From positions 1 through 48,796 of the forward strand of contig JALSLV010000081.1 of assembly GCA_026988115.1 (NCBI GenBank): a stretch of DNA of 48,796 nt, written 5' to 3'. The notes under the pieces are model-generated. The model searched no databases and had not been told where the DNA came from. It was given only the letters and a program-made list of their open reading frames with translations. Every line of letters begins with the position of its first letter. The stretch's first letter is position 1. Below, piece by piece: positions 1 through 8,817 of this stretch. Origin of the DNA: Lysobacterales bacterium (GTDB lineage Bacteria; Pseudomonadota; Gammaproteobacteria; Xanthomonadales; Marinicellaceae). A program made the position numbers and the translations under genes.

Positions 1-557
1 CGAGTGCCAATGTGTTCAACCATGCCAAATTGGGTTTTAATCACTAACGGATTGGATTTTTTGGTATCGGCATCGTGGTAAATTTCACCTTTGAGCAAAT
101 TAATTTGATTTATTGAATCAAGGTGCAAAACCGTGTTGGCATTCAGTCTGATTTGGCTTTGGTCACTTAAGGAAAAATTGACAAAACTCGCATCAGTGGT
201 TTTAATCCATTGCCCTGTTTGCAATGCAGTTTGTGTGCCTAGAGGCTGCCAATCCAATTGATTAGTGGAGACTGAAACCGTTCCTTGAGCAAACAACACT
301 TCGCCAATATTTACTGGGTTTGATTGCAGAAAATTGCCTTTGACCAGCAACAAAACTGCCGTCAATGCCACAAAACTTGCCGCCATACGCATCATGGATA
401 AACGTTTGCGTTGAGTTTTTTGTTTATGCACTGAAGCTTGCCAATGGGCTTTAACGTTGGCTTGTGCTTTTTTCATCATCAATTCATCAGGTGCTTCTCG
501 TTTACCAAAAGTGCTGATTAACTCTTCTATGTTCTGATTGTTTAATTGTGTGTTCAT
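1..557 (-). CDS. FecR-like anti-sigma factor (partial, C-terminus off the window)
   Basis: An open frame runs from the ATG at 557 to the window edge, giving 185 residues with no stop. About 55 cytoplasmic residues come first, then one membrane helix (about 57-73, MAASFVALTAVLLLVKG) and the start of a periplasmic FecR domain from about residue 84 (IGEVLFAQGTVSVS..., WQPLGTQTALQTGQWIKT, RLNANTVLHLD, LLKGEIYHD). FecR-type proteins hold an ECF sigma factor inactive until a periplasmic signal arrives. Here the start codon lies 3 bp after the stop of the ECF sigma gene, so the two are co-transcribed and probably translationally coupled. The stimulus cannot be read from the sequence. The domain pattern is clear; the C-terminal part is unseen. 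Confidence 0.85.
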   Translation of the reverse strand, partial: MNTQLNNQNIEELISTFGKREAPDELMMKKAQANVKAHWQASVHKQKTQRKRLSMMRMAASFVALTAVLLLVKGNFLQSNPVNIGEVLFAQGTVSVSTNQLDWQPLGTQTALQTGQWIKTTDASFVNFSLSDQSQIRLNANTVLHLDSINQINLLKGEIYHDADTKKSNPLVIKTQFGMVEHIGT

Positions 558-560
558 AAT

Positions 561-1193
561 TTATATCTTCCACGTTCCAGATTGGGTGGTTTGTATTTTT
601 TGGTTTCTTTCTATTGATTCCATTACCGCTTTAAAAGCTTTTCGCGCCCGTGCCAATGAGGATTGTACGCTAATCATGCTGGTGTTGGTTTTTTCTGCAA
701 TTTGGGCAACCGATAAATGTTCTACGTATTTCATTTCCAACAAATCACCGTAATTATTGGGTAAATTATCCATCACTTCGGCGATGAGTTGCCCTAAGTT
801 TTGCGATTCACTCACCTTTTCTGGCTGTTGGTTTTCGCTGATGGCAACAGTATCAAGTACATCTCTGACTTCTTGCGTATCAGCCATTGGCACAACCACT
901 TTACCTCGGCGTTTTTCTTTAACAAAATGCGCATGAATTAATGAACGACTAATCTGACACATCCAGGTAAATAAGGCCGCTTCCCCTCGGAAACTGGACA
1001 TGTTATCAATGGTCTTACACATGGTTTGTTGGGCAAAATCATCGGATAAATCCCGATTGCCATCCACTCGACTCATTATAAAACGAAACAAGCGAGGGTA
1101 ATAATCGGTAAAAAACTGATTAAAAACCACCTCATTGCCATCAATTATGGCTTTGGCTAGTTCTAAATCTTTATGTGCTTTGGTTTTTATCAT
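561..1193 (-). CDS. ECF RNA polymerase sigma factor (RpoE-like)
   Basis: 210 residues, the usual ECF size. Sigma region 2 is seen at about 25-90 (NQFFTDYYPRLFRFIMSRV, DDFAQQTMCKTI, FTWMCQISRSLI). Region 4 is seen at about 143-190 (LPNNYGDLLEMKYVEHLS, VAQIAEKTNTSMISVQSSLARARK), a helix-turn-helix that should bind the -35 element. The start is the ATG at 1193. The gene is followed immediately by a FecR-like membrane anti-sigma factor, so this is a cell-surface signalling pair; no TonB receptor is in view. Regions 2 and 4 make the family certain, but the regulon is unknown. Confidence 0.92.
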   Translation of the reverse strand: MIKTKAHKDLELAKAIIDGNEVVFNQFFTDYYPRLFRFIMSRVDGNRDLSDDFAQQTMCKTIDNMSSFRGEAALFTWMCQISRSLIHAHFVKEKRRGKVVVPMADTQEVRDVLDTVAISENQQPEKVSESQNLGQLIAEVMDNLPNNYGDLLEMKYVEHLSVAQIAEKTNTSMISVQSSLARARKAFKAVMESIERNQKIQTTQSGTWKI

Positions 1194-1345
1194 TGTTTAT
1201 TAAATATAAATTGCTATTAATTGCTGCTTTACGACTTAGAGAACTGTGTCACAGAAATCAATCTTTTTATTTTAAATTCTTTTTTCGATTGATTTAGCGT
1301 TTTTCTTCCTCTTAAAAAACAACCGTAACATAAAAGGCAAAGAGA
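1194..1345. promoter_or_regulatory. Divergent intergenic region between the ECF sigma gene and the acyl-modifying operon
   Basis: This 152-bp AT-rich stretch separates two divergently transcribed operons, so it must contain both promoters. An AGGCAAAGAG stretch just before the ATG at 1346 is a plausible ribosome binding site for the first operon gene. I could not fix a convincing ECF-type -35/-10 pair by eye. Confidence 0.4.
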
Positions 1346-1981
1346 ATGCAGTCCATGAGAATTAATGAATTATACAATAAACTATCAATCGACATCACGC
1401 CATCAAGCAAACTTAAAATTGAAATCGTTTCAAAGGACAACCCTCACAGGGCGGAAGTTGAAACATTTATTCAGCAGTCCTTTGCCACTCATTTTAATGC
1501 TAATTTACATGGATTCTTTCCCTTAATTCTAACCATTAGAAATATTAAAAACAATGAATTAATCGCAGCTGTTGGTATTCGATGTGCTAAAAAAGAACGT
1601 CTGTTTTCTGAGTGCTATTTAGATGAACCAATTGAACAAACCATTGTTAAACTCGAATCAACGCTTACATCAAGAGGAAAAATTGCCGAATTGGGTAACT
1701 TTGTTGTCAGAAATCGCAACGATATTAAGCGCGTTATTCCAATACTTGGACAGTTTATTAAAACACTGAATGTGGACTGGGTCATTTATACGCTAACTCG
1801 TCCCATAAAAACTTATTTTAACAAATTAGGAATTGAGTTAAATCACATCACTGATGCTGATATTGCTAAAGTCAATGGAGCAGCCAAAGACTGGGGACGT
1901 TATTATAACTTTAAGCCCGCCGTGTACTATTCTAATGTCAAAAACAATCTCAATGAGGAAACTTTGAGCACATGCAAATAG
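1346..1981 (+). CDS. Thermostable-hemolysin-like protein (GNAT-like fold)
   Basis: 211 residues without signal peptide or membrane helix. It resembles the thermostable hemolysin (delta-VPH) family first named in Vibrio: ETFIQQSFATHFNANLHGFFPLIL, then an acetyltransferase-like core (ELIAAVGIRCAKKERLFSECYLD, KIAELGNFVVRNR, WVIYTLTRPIKTYFNKLGI) and a WGRYYNFKPAVYY end. The SECYLD and IAELGNF blocks are typical of the family. The 'hemolysin' label is historical; the fold suggests acyl or aminoacyl transfer. It is first in an operon with an AMP-binding enzyme, a diiron enzyme and an SDR, and its last 10 bp overlap the next start. A role as acyltransferase in that small pathway is inference. Confidence 0.8.
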   Translation: MQSMRINELYNKLSIDITPSSKLKIEIVSKDNPHRAEVETFIQQSFATHFNANLHGFFPLILTIRNIKNNELIAAVGIRCAKKERLFSECYLDEPIEQTIVKLESTLTSRGKIAELGNFVVRNRNDIKRVIPILGQFIKTLNVDWVIYTLTRPIKTYFNKLGIELNHITDADIAKVNGAAKDWGRYYNFKPAVYYSNVKNNLNEETLSTCK

Positions 1982-3312
1982 TCAATCCAAAATCTCGGGT
2001 CGCTTTACAATTAGACAACAGTGAATTGTGGTTGAAATTAGATAAATTATTAAGCAAAGACCAAGCGATTATTATTCCCATTCCGCATTTTTTCACCCAG
2101 CAACAAATACAATTTATGGTAGAAAAAGCAGGAGTAGACAGTGTTGTTTGTCATCCGCAAGCCGAAGATTTGTGGCTTTCCATAGGATTTAGCTTTAGTT
2201 CTCGCCTTTGTGATGGGGTTGTCTTGATGGAAAAATTCATGACAGACTACCCAAGGCTGCCTCAAAACACGCACAAAATCACTTTTACATCAGGCACAAC
2301 AGGAGAGCCCAAGGGCGTTTGTTTGAGCTTGTCGCATTTACAAAAAGTTGGCAAATCTCTTGCTGATATTACGCAAAAATTTTGGGTCAAAAAACACCTG
2401 TGCGTTTTGCCTTTGAGTGTTTTATTGGAAAACATGGCAGCCCATTATGCTGCCCAACACCGTGACATTGAAGTCGTCACACCGAGTTTAGCCGAGCTTG
2501 GTTTAAGCGGTTCCAGTTCATTAGATATTAAAAAACTGATTGCAAGTTTAGTGAAATACCAACCCGACAGCCTTATTTTAATGCCACAAATGCTCAAAGC
2601 GATAGTTTATGTATGCGAACACCATCAGGTGAAATTACCGTTTTTAAAATTTATTGCCGTTGGTGGTGCGGTTTGTTCCAAAAGTTTATTGCACAAAGCC
2701 CAAAAACTAGGCTTAGCCGTTTACGAAGGCTATGGCATCAGCGAATGCGGTTCGGTTATTAGTTTAAACACCGATAGTCAATTCGCTGGCAGTGTTGGGC
2801 AGGTTTTGCCACATCAGCAGGTCGAAATTGCCGAAGATGATGAAATTATCGTCAAAGGCAATTTATTTTTAGGCTATTTGGGTCAAAAAGACAACCACGA
2901 AGAACACTTCCACACTGGTGATTTGGGACGGTTTGATGAAAACCATAACTTACGTATTATTGGACGCAAGAAAAATATCATCATTAACTCGTTTGGTCGC
3001 AATATTTCACCCGACTGGATTGAAGCCGAATTACTAGCATTAGATGAAATCAGGCAAGTCGTCATTTACGGTGAAGCACAACCTTTTCTAACAGCAATTT
3101 GTGTGAGTCCTTGTGATAAAAAAACTATTTTAACGGCTGTTGCAAAAGTCAACAAAACATTACCCGATTATGCACAAGTGAAAGAAATTATCCTCGCTAA
3201 AGAGGCATTCACGGTGGAAAATAACTTGTTAACGGCATCAGGCAAAAGCAAAGCAAAAATAATATTCAACCATTACAACAAACAATTAGAGAACGTCTAT
3301 GCAAACACTTAA
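1972..3312 (+). CDS. AMP-binding (acyl-activating) enzyme
   Basis: 446 residues. Adenylation motifs are in order: the P-loop TFTSGTTGEPKG (104-115), GYGISECG (253-260), HTGDLGR (314-320), GRKKN (331-335), and a C-terminal ASGKSKAK block that holds the usual catalytic lysine region. It should activate a carboxylic acid as acyl-AMP and hand it to CoA or a carrier. It is shorter than typical 500-600 residue acyl-CoA synthetases; the region before the P-loop is compact (about 100 residues). The ATG lies inside the preceding gene (10-bp overlap) and the 3' end overlaps the next gene by 14 bp, which implies translational coupling. The substrate is probably a fatty acid, but this is not shown. Confidence 0.88.
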   Translation: MQIVNPKSRVALQLDNSELWLKLDKLLSKDQAIIIPIPHFFTQQQIQFMVEKAGVDSVVCHPQAEDLWLSIGFSFSSRLCDGVVLMEKFMTDYPRLPQNTHKITFTSGTTGEPKGVCLSLSHLQKVGKSLADITQKFWVKKHLCVLPLSVLLENMAAHYAAQHRDIEVVTPSLAELGLSGSSSLDIKKLIASLVKYQPDSLILMPQMLKAIVYVCEHHQVKLPFLKFIAVGGAVCSKSLLHKAQKLGLAVYEGYGISECGSVISLNTDSQFAGSVGQVLPHQQVEIAEDDEIIVKGNLFLGYLGQKDNHEEHFHTGDLGRFDENHNLRIIGRKKNIIINSFGRNISPDWIEAELLALDEIRQVVIYGEAQPFLTAICVSPCDKKTILTAVAKVNKTLPDYAQVKEIILAKEAFTVENNLLTASGKSKAKIIFNHYNKQLENVYANT

Positions 3313-3967
3313 TCAACACACATCATCCCAATTTGAAACGCTGTGTCAGGCGACACAAGCCGAACAACAAGACCTGGTTTCTATCCCGATAATTGGGCAA
3401 GCATTGCAAGGTAAAATATCGCTTGAGAATTATATCGAATTTTTAACTCAAGCCTACCATCACGTCAAACACACCGTGCCATTAATGATGCTCACGGGCA
3501 GTAAAATCGTCGAGCAAGACGAATGGCTGCGTTTGTTAATGGCAGAATATATCGAAGAAGAAATCGGTCACGAAAAGTGGATATTAAATGACATTGAAGC
3601 GTGTGGTGGTGATAAACAAAAAGTTGCCCAAGGAGAACCTGCATTTGCCACCGAAATGATGGTCGCTTATGCTTATGACTCGATTAATCGCATCAATCCT
3701 TTGTGCTTTTTGGGCATGGTGCACGTACTTGAAGGCACTAGCGTACAATTGGCAACTAATGCAGCGAATAAAATAAAAGAGTCCTTAAATTTACCGCAAA
3801 AAGCCTTTAGTTATCTAATATCGCATGGAGATTTAGATATTGATCACCAAAAGTTTTTTGAAGATTTAGTTAATCGCCTCAATGATGAACAAATAGCTAT
3901 TGTGATTAAATCATGCAAACGTTTTTACCAACTTTATGGCAATATATTTAGAGGCATTGCCGCATGA
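3299..3967 (+). CDS. Haem-oxygenase-like diiron oxidase (HDO / TenA-like, 'iron-containing redox enzyme')
   Basis: 222 residues, all-helical. Candidate metal ligands appear in the order expected for the HDO group (UndA, BesC, CADD relatives): E88-x2-H91 in EEEIGHEKW, E145 in VHVLEGTS, and H176-x3-D180-x2-H183 in HGDLDIDH. Classical TenA thiaminases lack the full set, so 'TenA regulator' would be a wrong label. Family members use O2 at a diiron site for desaturation or C-C cleavage of small acyl or amino-acid substrates. Set between an AMP-binding enzyme and an SDR, it probably oxidises an activated acyl chain; the substrate is inference. It overlaps both neighbours (14 bp and the ATGA at 3964). 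Confidence 0.85.
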   Translation: MQTLNQHTSSQFETLCQATQAEQQDLVSIPIIGQALQGKISLENYIEFLTQAYHHVKHTVPLMMLTGSKIVEQDEWLRLLMAEYIEEEIGHEKWILNDIEACGGDKQKVAQGEPAFATEMMVAYAYDSINRINPLCFLGMVHVLEGTSVQLATNAANKIKESLNLPQKAFSYLISHGDLDIDHQKFFEDLVNRLNDEQIAIVIKSCKRFYQLYGNIFRGIAA

Positions 3968-4767
3968 GTTTAGATTGGCAACAACAAACCGTTATCATCA
4001 CAGGGGCTTATGGTGGTTTAGGACAAGAGTTGTGTAAAAGTTTAGACCGACTCGGAACGCATTTAATTATTACAGGCAGAAACAAAGAAAAGCTTAAACA
4101 ATTAGAGCAAAGCCTTAATAACTGTACAAGCCTAGTTGGTGATGTGGGTTCTGATGAGTTTATGAATGAACTATTGGTCATTGCAATGAATAAAAAAGCC
4201 AACGGCCATATCCTTATCAATAATGCAGGGGTTAGTACCGCTGCCTTTTTAGCACTGCAATCAAAGGATGAAATACAAGCCCAATTAAACATCAACTTAC
4301 TTGCACCTATTTTGCTTTGTCAAACTTTATTGCCTTGGTTAAAGTCCTCAAAGAATGGCAAAATTATCAATATAGGTTCAACCTTTGGTGCTATTGGCTA
4401 CCCAGGATTCAGCATTTACTGTGCCAGCAAATTTGGTTTACGGGGATTTTCACAAGCCCTCAATCGCGAATTATCAGATACCACAGTCGAAGTTCAATAC
4501 CTTGCACCGCGAGCCATCACAACCAAAATAAATTCGGACAAAGTTAATAAACTCAACCAAGAACTTAATAATAACGTTGATACTCCAGAGCAATTAGTAC
4601 CACAAATCATTAACGCCATAGAAAAAGGCAAAAAAGAGAAGTTTTTTGGCTTCCCAGAAAAGCTCTTTGCCAAAATCAACGGATTGTTTCCAAGTATAGT
4701 ATCAGGCTCAATCTCAAAAGAATTAGTAACCATAAAAAAACATTTAAACAAAGAAGGTCAATCATGA
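3964..4767 (+). CDS. SDR family NAD(P)-dependent oxidoreductase
   Basis: 267 residues, classical short-chain dehydrogenase. The cofactor loop TGAYGGLGQ sits at 13-21, NNAG at 86-89, the catalytic serine in NIGST (S139), and YxxxK as Y152-C-A-S-K156. The TGRNKEKL segment after the second strand favours NADP(H). The C-terminal part (about 200-267) has hydrophobic stretches that could touch the membrane. The start overlaps the preceding stop (ATGA), and its own stop overlaps the next start in the same way. Likely step: carbonyl reduction or alcohol oxidation of the product of the diiron enzyme upstream. Confidence 0.9.
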   Translation: MSLDWQQQTVIITGAYGGLGQELCKSLDRLGTHLIITGRNKEKLKQLEQSLNNCTSLVGDVGSDEFMNELLVIAMNKKANGHILINNAGVSTAAFLALQSKDEIQAQLNINLLAPILLCQTLLPWLKSSKNGKIINIGSTFGAIGYPGFSIYCASKFGLRGFSQALNRELSDTTVEVQYLAPRAITTKINSDKVNKLNQELNNNVDTPEQLVPQIINAIEKGKKEKFFGFPEKLFAKINGLFPSIVSGSISKELVTIKKHLNKEGQS

Positions 4768-5399
4768 AAATAATAGTTTTATTACTTAGTTTAGCCACGT
4801 TTATCACTCAAGCTCAGATGACTGATGAAATCAGAGCGATTCAAAAACAATGGGCAGTTGTTAATTATCAAATACCAGAAAAACAAAAAGAAGATGAATT
4901 TGAAAAGCTGGCTAAAACAGCCACCCAATACGTGGTCAATCACCCAAAAAACGCCCACGCCTTAACTTGGGAAGGCATCGTTTATTCCACCTATGCCGGA
5001 GTGGCTGGCACATTCAGTGCTGGCAAACTGGCAAAACATGCCAAAAAATCCTTTGAACAAGCGATAAAAATTGATGGCAACGTACTAAATGGGTCGGCCT
5101 ACACGTCACTTGGTGTTTTGTATTTCAAGGTGCCAGGCTGGCCTTTGAGTTTTGGCAACAACAAAAAAGCCCTCAAAATCCTCAAAAAAGGACTGACTCT
5201 CAACCCCGATGGCATCGACTCCAATTATTTTTACGCCGATTTCTTACAAGACGAACAAGACGATTACCAACAAGCCAAAAAATACTTGCTAAAAGCCCAA
5301 AGTGCTGCCCCAAGACCCTCACGTCCATTGGCAGATACTGGCAGACAAGCCGAAATTACCCAATTACTTAAAAAAGTCAATGAAGAGTTAGCAGATTAA
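4764..5399 (+). CDS. Exported TPR-containing protein
   Basis: 211 residues with a clear signal peptide (about 1-17, MKIIVLLLSLATFITQA). The mature part holds TPR-like helical pairs: NAHALTWEGIVYSTYAG, AKKSFEQAIKIDGNVLNGSAYTSLGVLYFKVPGWP, KALKILKKGLTLNPDGIDSNYFYADFLQDEQ, QAKKYLLKAQSAA. It is translationally coupled to the SDR gene (ATGA at 4764) and ends the five-gene operon. A periplasmic scaffold or partner for the pathway product is a reasonable guess. No enzymatic motif is seen. Confidence 0.75.
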   Translation: MKIIVLLLSLATFITQAQMTDEIRAIQKQWAVVNYQIPEKQKEDEFEKLAKTATQYVVNHPKNAHALTWEGIVYSTYAGVAGTFSAGKLAKHAKKSFEQAIKIDGNVLNGSAYTSLGVLYFKVPGWPLSFGNNKKALKILKKGLTLNPDGIDSNYFYADFLQDEQDDYQQAKKYLLKAQSAAPRPSRPLADTGRQAEITQLLKKVNEELAD

Positions 5400-5470
5400 G
5401 ACTGTTATGGTTTATTATTGAACTTTAGCTGACAATCATGTCAAATATTCATTAGTAAACCATAACGCAC

Positions 5471-6991
5471 ATGTACCTAAACACCTTCGGTTTTGATGAA
5501 CCGCCATTTTCGATAACGCCAGACCCTAAGTTTGTGTTTTTAAGTCAAAAACACCAAGAGTCTTTGGCGCATCTTGTTTATGGAATTACGCGTGGTGGTG
5601 GTGCGGGGTTTGTGCAATTAACCGGCGAGGTCGGCACAGGCAAAACCACCATTAGTCGGTTGTTGTTGGAACAAATCCCTGAGAAAACCAATATTGCGTT
5701 GGTTCTTAACCCTGTTATTACGCCTTTGGAGTTGATTCAAAATATTTGCAAAGAATTAAAAGTCTCTATGCGCGGGATAAAAACCAAGCTTAATGCATTG
5801 GTGGATAAACTTAATGCTTATTTGTTAAAATCATGGGCGAATGGTGAAAACACGGTGGTCATTATTGATGAAGCACAGAATCTTCCGCGTGATACGCTAG
5901 AACAGTTGCGTTTACTGACCAATCTTGAAACCGACAAACAAAAACTTTTGCAAATAATCTTAATCGGACAACCCGAATTGCGCGCCACTATGCGTCGCGA
6001 TGATTTGCGTCAATTGGCTCAACGCGTCACGGCTCGTTACCACTTGATGCCACTTGATGCGAGCGAAACCTATGATTATTTACAACACCGCATTTGCGTT
6101 GCTGGTGGTAAAAAAGAAATCATTAATCAATCGGTTGCCAACAAAATCTATAAATTAACTGGCGGTGTGCCACGGTTAATAAATATTTTAACCGACCGTG
6201 CTCTGTTGTCTGCTTATTCGGATAATTCATCAGTCCTTAATGTTAAACATATTGCCATAGCAGCGAAAGAAGTTTTGCCTGAAAGTCATAAAAAACAGTC
6301 AGGCAATCGAATTAAATTTGGCTTAATTGCTGTAACAATCTTAGTATTGGCTTTTTTGGCATACCAGTATTCAAAAATAATGGCTGAAGATATAAATGAT
6401 TTCTATAAAGTGGATAAACCTATGCCTGTTGAAGTAGCTAGTGATATAAAGCTGGCTTCAAATGATAGTGCATGGAAAAAATATTTTGAACTTTGGGATG
6501 CCAAACCCGATAAAAACTGGCATAAAACCCTTTGCCCTCCCAGTGATGAAACAGGCATGGCATGTGTCAGAAGACAAGGAAATTTAACCATTATACGCAA
6601 GCTTAATCACCCTGTCATTTTGCAATTAGAGAATAATTCTTTGGCACTGTTATTATCGGTTAACGAAAACAAGCTTGGACTTTTTAGTCAAAATGGCAGC
6701 ATTTCATGGCTGCAAAAATCGTGGTTAGATAAACAATGGTTTGGAAATTATTTTATTATTTGGCCAATGCCAGCGCAATTATTAGTTGAACCAAGTGCAA
6801 AAGACTTGTCTAATTGGGCATTAGAAATGGCAAACACCATTTCTAATGCTAAAATAACCGCGACTCAATTAAGCCAGTGGATTAAAGACTTTCAATCAAG
6901 CAATGGATTGCTTGCTGATGGAATTATTGGCAAAGAAACGCAAATGGCTTTAAGCTTACGTGCTTATAATGGACCAACACTTAACAATTAA
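5471..6991 (+). CDS. gspA: GspA/ExeA-type AAA ATPase with peptidoglycan-binding domain
   Basis: 506 residues. A cytoplasmic AAA domain has Walker A GEVGTGKTT (52-60) and Walker B VVIIDEAQ (129-136), with GGVPRLINILTDRAL as sensor region. One membrane helix follows at about 283-300. The periplasmic part ends in a PG_binding_1-type domain (about 465-500: LSQWIKDFQSSNGLLADGIIGKETQMAL, the usual QxxxGLxxDGxxGxxT pattern). GspA and GspB use ATP hydrolysis to pass and assemble the type II secretin through peptidoglycan. gspB follows after 10 bp. No other type II secretion genes are in view, so gspAB stands apart from the main cluster. Confidence 0.93.
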   Translation: MYLNTFGFDEPPFSITPDPKFVFLSQKHQESLAHLVYGITRGGGAGFVQLTGEVGTGKTTISRLLLEQIPEKTNIALVLNPVITPLELIQNICKELKVSMRGIKTKLNALVDKLNAYLLKSWANGENTVVIIDEAQNLPRDTLEQLRLLTNLETDKQKLLQIILIGQPELRATMRRDDLRQLAQRVTARYHLMPLDASETYDYLQHRICVAGGKKEIINQSVANKIYKLTGGVPRLINILTDRALLSAYSDNSSVLNVKHIAIAAKEVLPESHKKQSGNRIKFGLIAVTILVLAFLAYQYSKIMAEDINDFYKVDKPMPVEVASDIKLASNDSAWKKYFELWDAKPDKNWHKTLCPPSDETGMACVRRQGNLTIIRKLNHPVILQLENNSLALLLSVNENKLGLFSQNGSISWLQKSWLDKQWFGNYFIIWPMPAQLLVEPSAKDLSNWALEMANTISNAKITATQLSQWIKDFQSSNGLLADGIIGKETQMALSLRAYNGPTLNN

Positions 6992-7001
6992 TTAGAAAAA
7001 T

Positions 7002-7886
7002 ATGTCAACTATACTCGATTCTTTAAAAAAATCTTCCGATCAACGCAATAACAATGGTGGGGATTCTTTGGATAATTTTAACTTTTCCAATCAAACCAAG
7101 TCCTCCTCATTTTCTAAAATTATTGTTATTTTAATTATTGCATTGGCTTTGGCTGGCGCATTTTGGGTTTACCAAAACTATTTTGCTGGGAACATGCAGG
7201 AGTCAGAGCCTCAAGAAGTGATTGCAGAACAAGCAAACAAAAAACCCCTTAAAAAACCCACAAGTGAAAACACAAAAACTCAGGCAGGGAAAAATAATTC
7301 AAAAATAGAAAATCTACAGCTCTCGCAAAATGCAAGGAAAAAAGATAAACCAAACAGCAACACCATTAAAGCTCGAATAAAAAAACTTAAAGAACAAAAA
7401 GAACAGCAAGCAATGGCAAGTCGTGAGGCAAAATTGTCTGATTTAAACCGAAATAATTCTTCTTTTGTTGAATCCAATAAAAAAGAAGATATTTACGCTA
7501 AAATCAAAGCACAACGTTCATTAGTCAATTCCAATGAAAATAAAAAGAATGAAAATAATGAAAAAGCCGTAAAACCAATTCGCTTAGCGCAACAAGAAGC
7601 CAATCCTAAGCTGAATAAAGCCGATAACACGGCTACAAAAAAAGCCATACCAAGCCAACAACACCGTTTGCTTTATCAGTTGCCCTTTTCTATACGAAAA
7701 GAGATTCCAGAACTTAAACTCAATATTCATGTTTACGATGAAGTGGCAGAAAATCGTATTGCTATTATTAACGGCACTCGTTTTGCCGTTGGTGACATGG
7801 TTACTGACCAGATATTGCTCAAAGACATCGTGGTTAATGGCATAGTATTGGATTACAACGGCAATGAGTTTTTTATTCCAAATTAG
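7002..7886 (+). CDS. gspB: GspB/ExeB-type secretin-assembly partner
   Basis: 294 residues. The N-terminus MSTILDSLKKS is typical of GspB. A single membrane helix lies at about 38-57. Next comes a long Lys/Asn/Gln-rich, probably extended periplasmic linker (about 65-215), then the conserved C-terminal GspB domain from about 222 (LLYQLPFSIRKEIPELKLNIHVYDE, NRIAIINGTRFAVGDM, LKDIVVNGIVLDYNGNEFFI). It works with the ATPase encoded just upstream. The linker is of low complexity, as usual. Confidence 0.92.
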   Translation: MSTILDSLKKSSDQRNNNGGDSLDNFNFSNQTKSSSFSKIIVILIIALALAGAFWVYQNYFAGNMQESEPQEVIAEQANKKPLKKPTSENTKTQAGKNNSKIENLQLSQNARKKDKPNSNTIKARIKKLKEQKEQQAMASREAKLSDLNRNNSSFVESNKKEDIYAKIKAQRSLVNSNENKKNENNEKAVKPIRLAQQEANPKLNKADNTATKKAIPSQQHRLLYQLPFSIRKEIPELKLNIHVYDEVAENRIAIINGTRFAVGDMVTDQILLKDIVVNGIVLDYNGNEFFIPN

Positions 7887-7898
7887 CAATACACCCAA

Positions 7899-7939
7899 GA
7901 ATAAAGAATAAAGAATAAAGTTCTATTTTAGGGCTAAAA
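7899..7939. repeat. Short tandem repeat and small hairpin between convergent genes
   Basis: GAATAAA occurs three times in tandem (7899-7919). It is followed by a short dyad TTTTAG-gg-CTAAAA (7926-7939). The convergent layout (gspB and the lipoprotein gene) suggests a weak bidirectional transcription end, but there is no strong GC stem. Confidence 0.35.
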
Positions 7940-7940
7940 C

Positions 7941-8786
7941 TTAGTGTGAATGTTTTTCGATAAAATCCACTATATGCGGCAATACTTCTGCTTTATTTTT
8001 AAAGGGTTTCGCTAAATTTATAATAATCTTAGCGTGGCTCATTTTGTCAAAAACAACCAGTTCGTAATCCACCTGATATTGTTCTAATTTAGCGGCTAAA
8101 TTAATCGCATTATGAACAAAAACTTTTTTGTCATTTCTGCCTTGTAAAAGCAAATGAGGAGGCTCGTTGCCGTTAACAAAGTGTATGGGTTGTGAGGCAT
8201 AGTAATTGTTTTTTTTATCAAATAAGTCAAATAAATAAGCGTCGTTAACATTAAAAGGGTAAAAATCATACGGCCCTGCTAAACCTATAAAGCCATTGAT
8301 TTGATTTAATTTATCTCCCAATATAGTTTCATCATCAACCAACATCGCAGCCAGATGTGCTCCAGCTGAATGCCCCATAACAAAAACATTGTCTGATTTT
8401 ATCCCATATTTTTCTTTATTTCTCAAGGTCCATAAAGTGGCTGCTTTGGCATCGTCCAAAATGGCATCAATCTTAACATTGGGGTATTTTCGGTAATCAG
8501 GAATAACCACCGCATAACCTTGTTTGGTTAATGTTTCGGCAACAAAAACATAATCGTCTTTGTTGTAACTGCTGCATTGCCCCCAACACCCTCCATAAAA
8601 ATAAATCACAGTGGCAGATACTTCTTTTTCTTTTGGAATATAGAGGTTTAGTTTTTGTTTTCCATAACTGATGTTTTTATAAGTTTGAAACTGACCTGAT
8701 TTGGCAAAGTTATTAATGACGTGCAATCCTGTTTTGGCACAAGAACTGAGCAAGCAAATAATTAAAAGAAGTGTAATTTTTTTCAT
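7941..8786 (-). CDS. Alpha/beta hydrolase lipoprotein (BD-FAE / carbohydrate-esterase-like)
   Basis: 281 residues. A lipoprotein signal ends in LLSSC (Cys16 acylated), so the mature protein is membrane anchored. The hydrolase core shows an oxyanion-type turn YFYGGCWG (62-69), the nucleophile elbow GHSAGAHLA with Ser140, an acid candidate in LQGRNDKKV (D219) and His251 in KMSHAKI. The GGCWGQCSSY variant of the usual HGGxW differs slightly. The family includes esterases that trim acyl groups from polysaccharides; the substrate here is unknown. It is transcribed divergently from the NhaC-type antiporter and is monocistronic. Confidence 0.87.
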   Translation of the reverse strand: MKKITLLLIICLLSSCAKTGLHVINNFAKSGQFQTYKNISYGKQKLNLYIPKEKEVSATVIYFYGGCWGQCSSYNKDDYVFVAETLTKQGYAVVIPDYRKYPNVKIDAILDDAKAATLWTLRNKEKYGIKSDNVFVMGHSAGAHLAAMLVDDETILGDKLNQINGFIGLAGPYDFYPFNVNDAYLFDLFDKKNNYYASQPIHFVNGNEPPHLLLQGRNDKKVFVHNAINLAAKLEQYQVDYELVVFDKMSHAKIIINLAKPFKNKAEVLPHIVDFIEKHSH

Positions 8787-8817
8787 TTATTTATTGTCAA
8801 TTATTGTTCGGTCAATT

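Noticed and set aside
3299..3967. Calling the diiron protein a TenA thiaminase or transcriptional regulator
   Set aside because: The E-x2-H, E and H-x3-D-x2-H ligands are those of haem-oxygenase-like diiron oxidases, and the gene sits in an acyl-activating operon with no thiamine genes.
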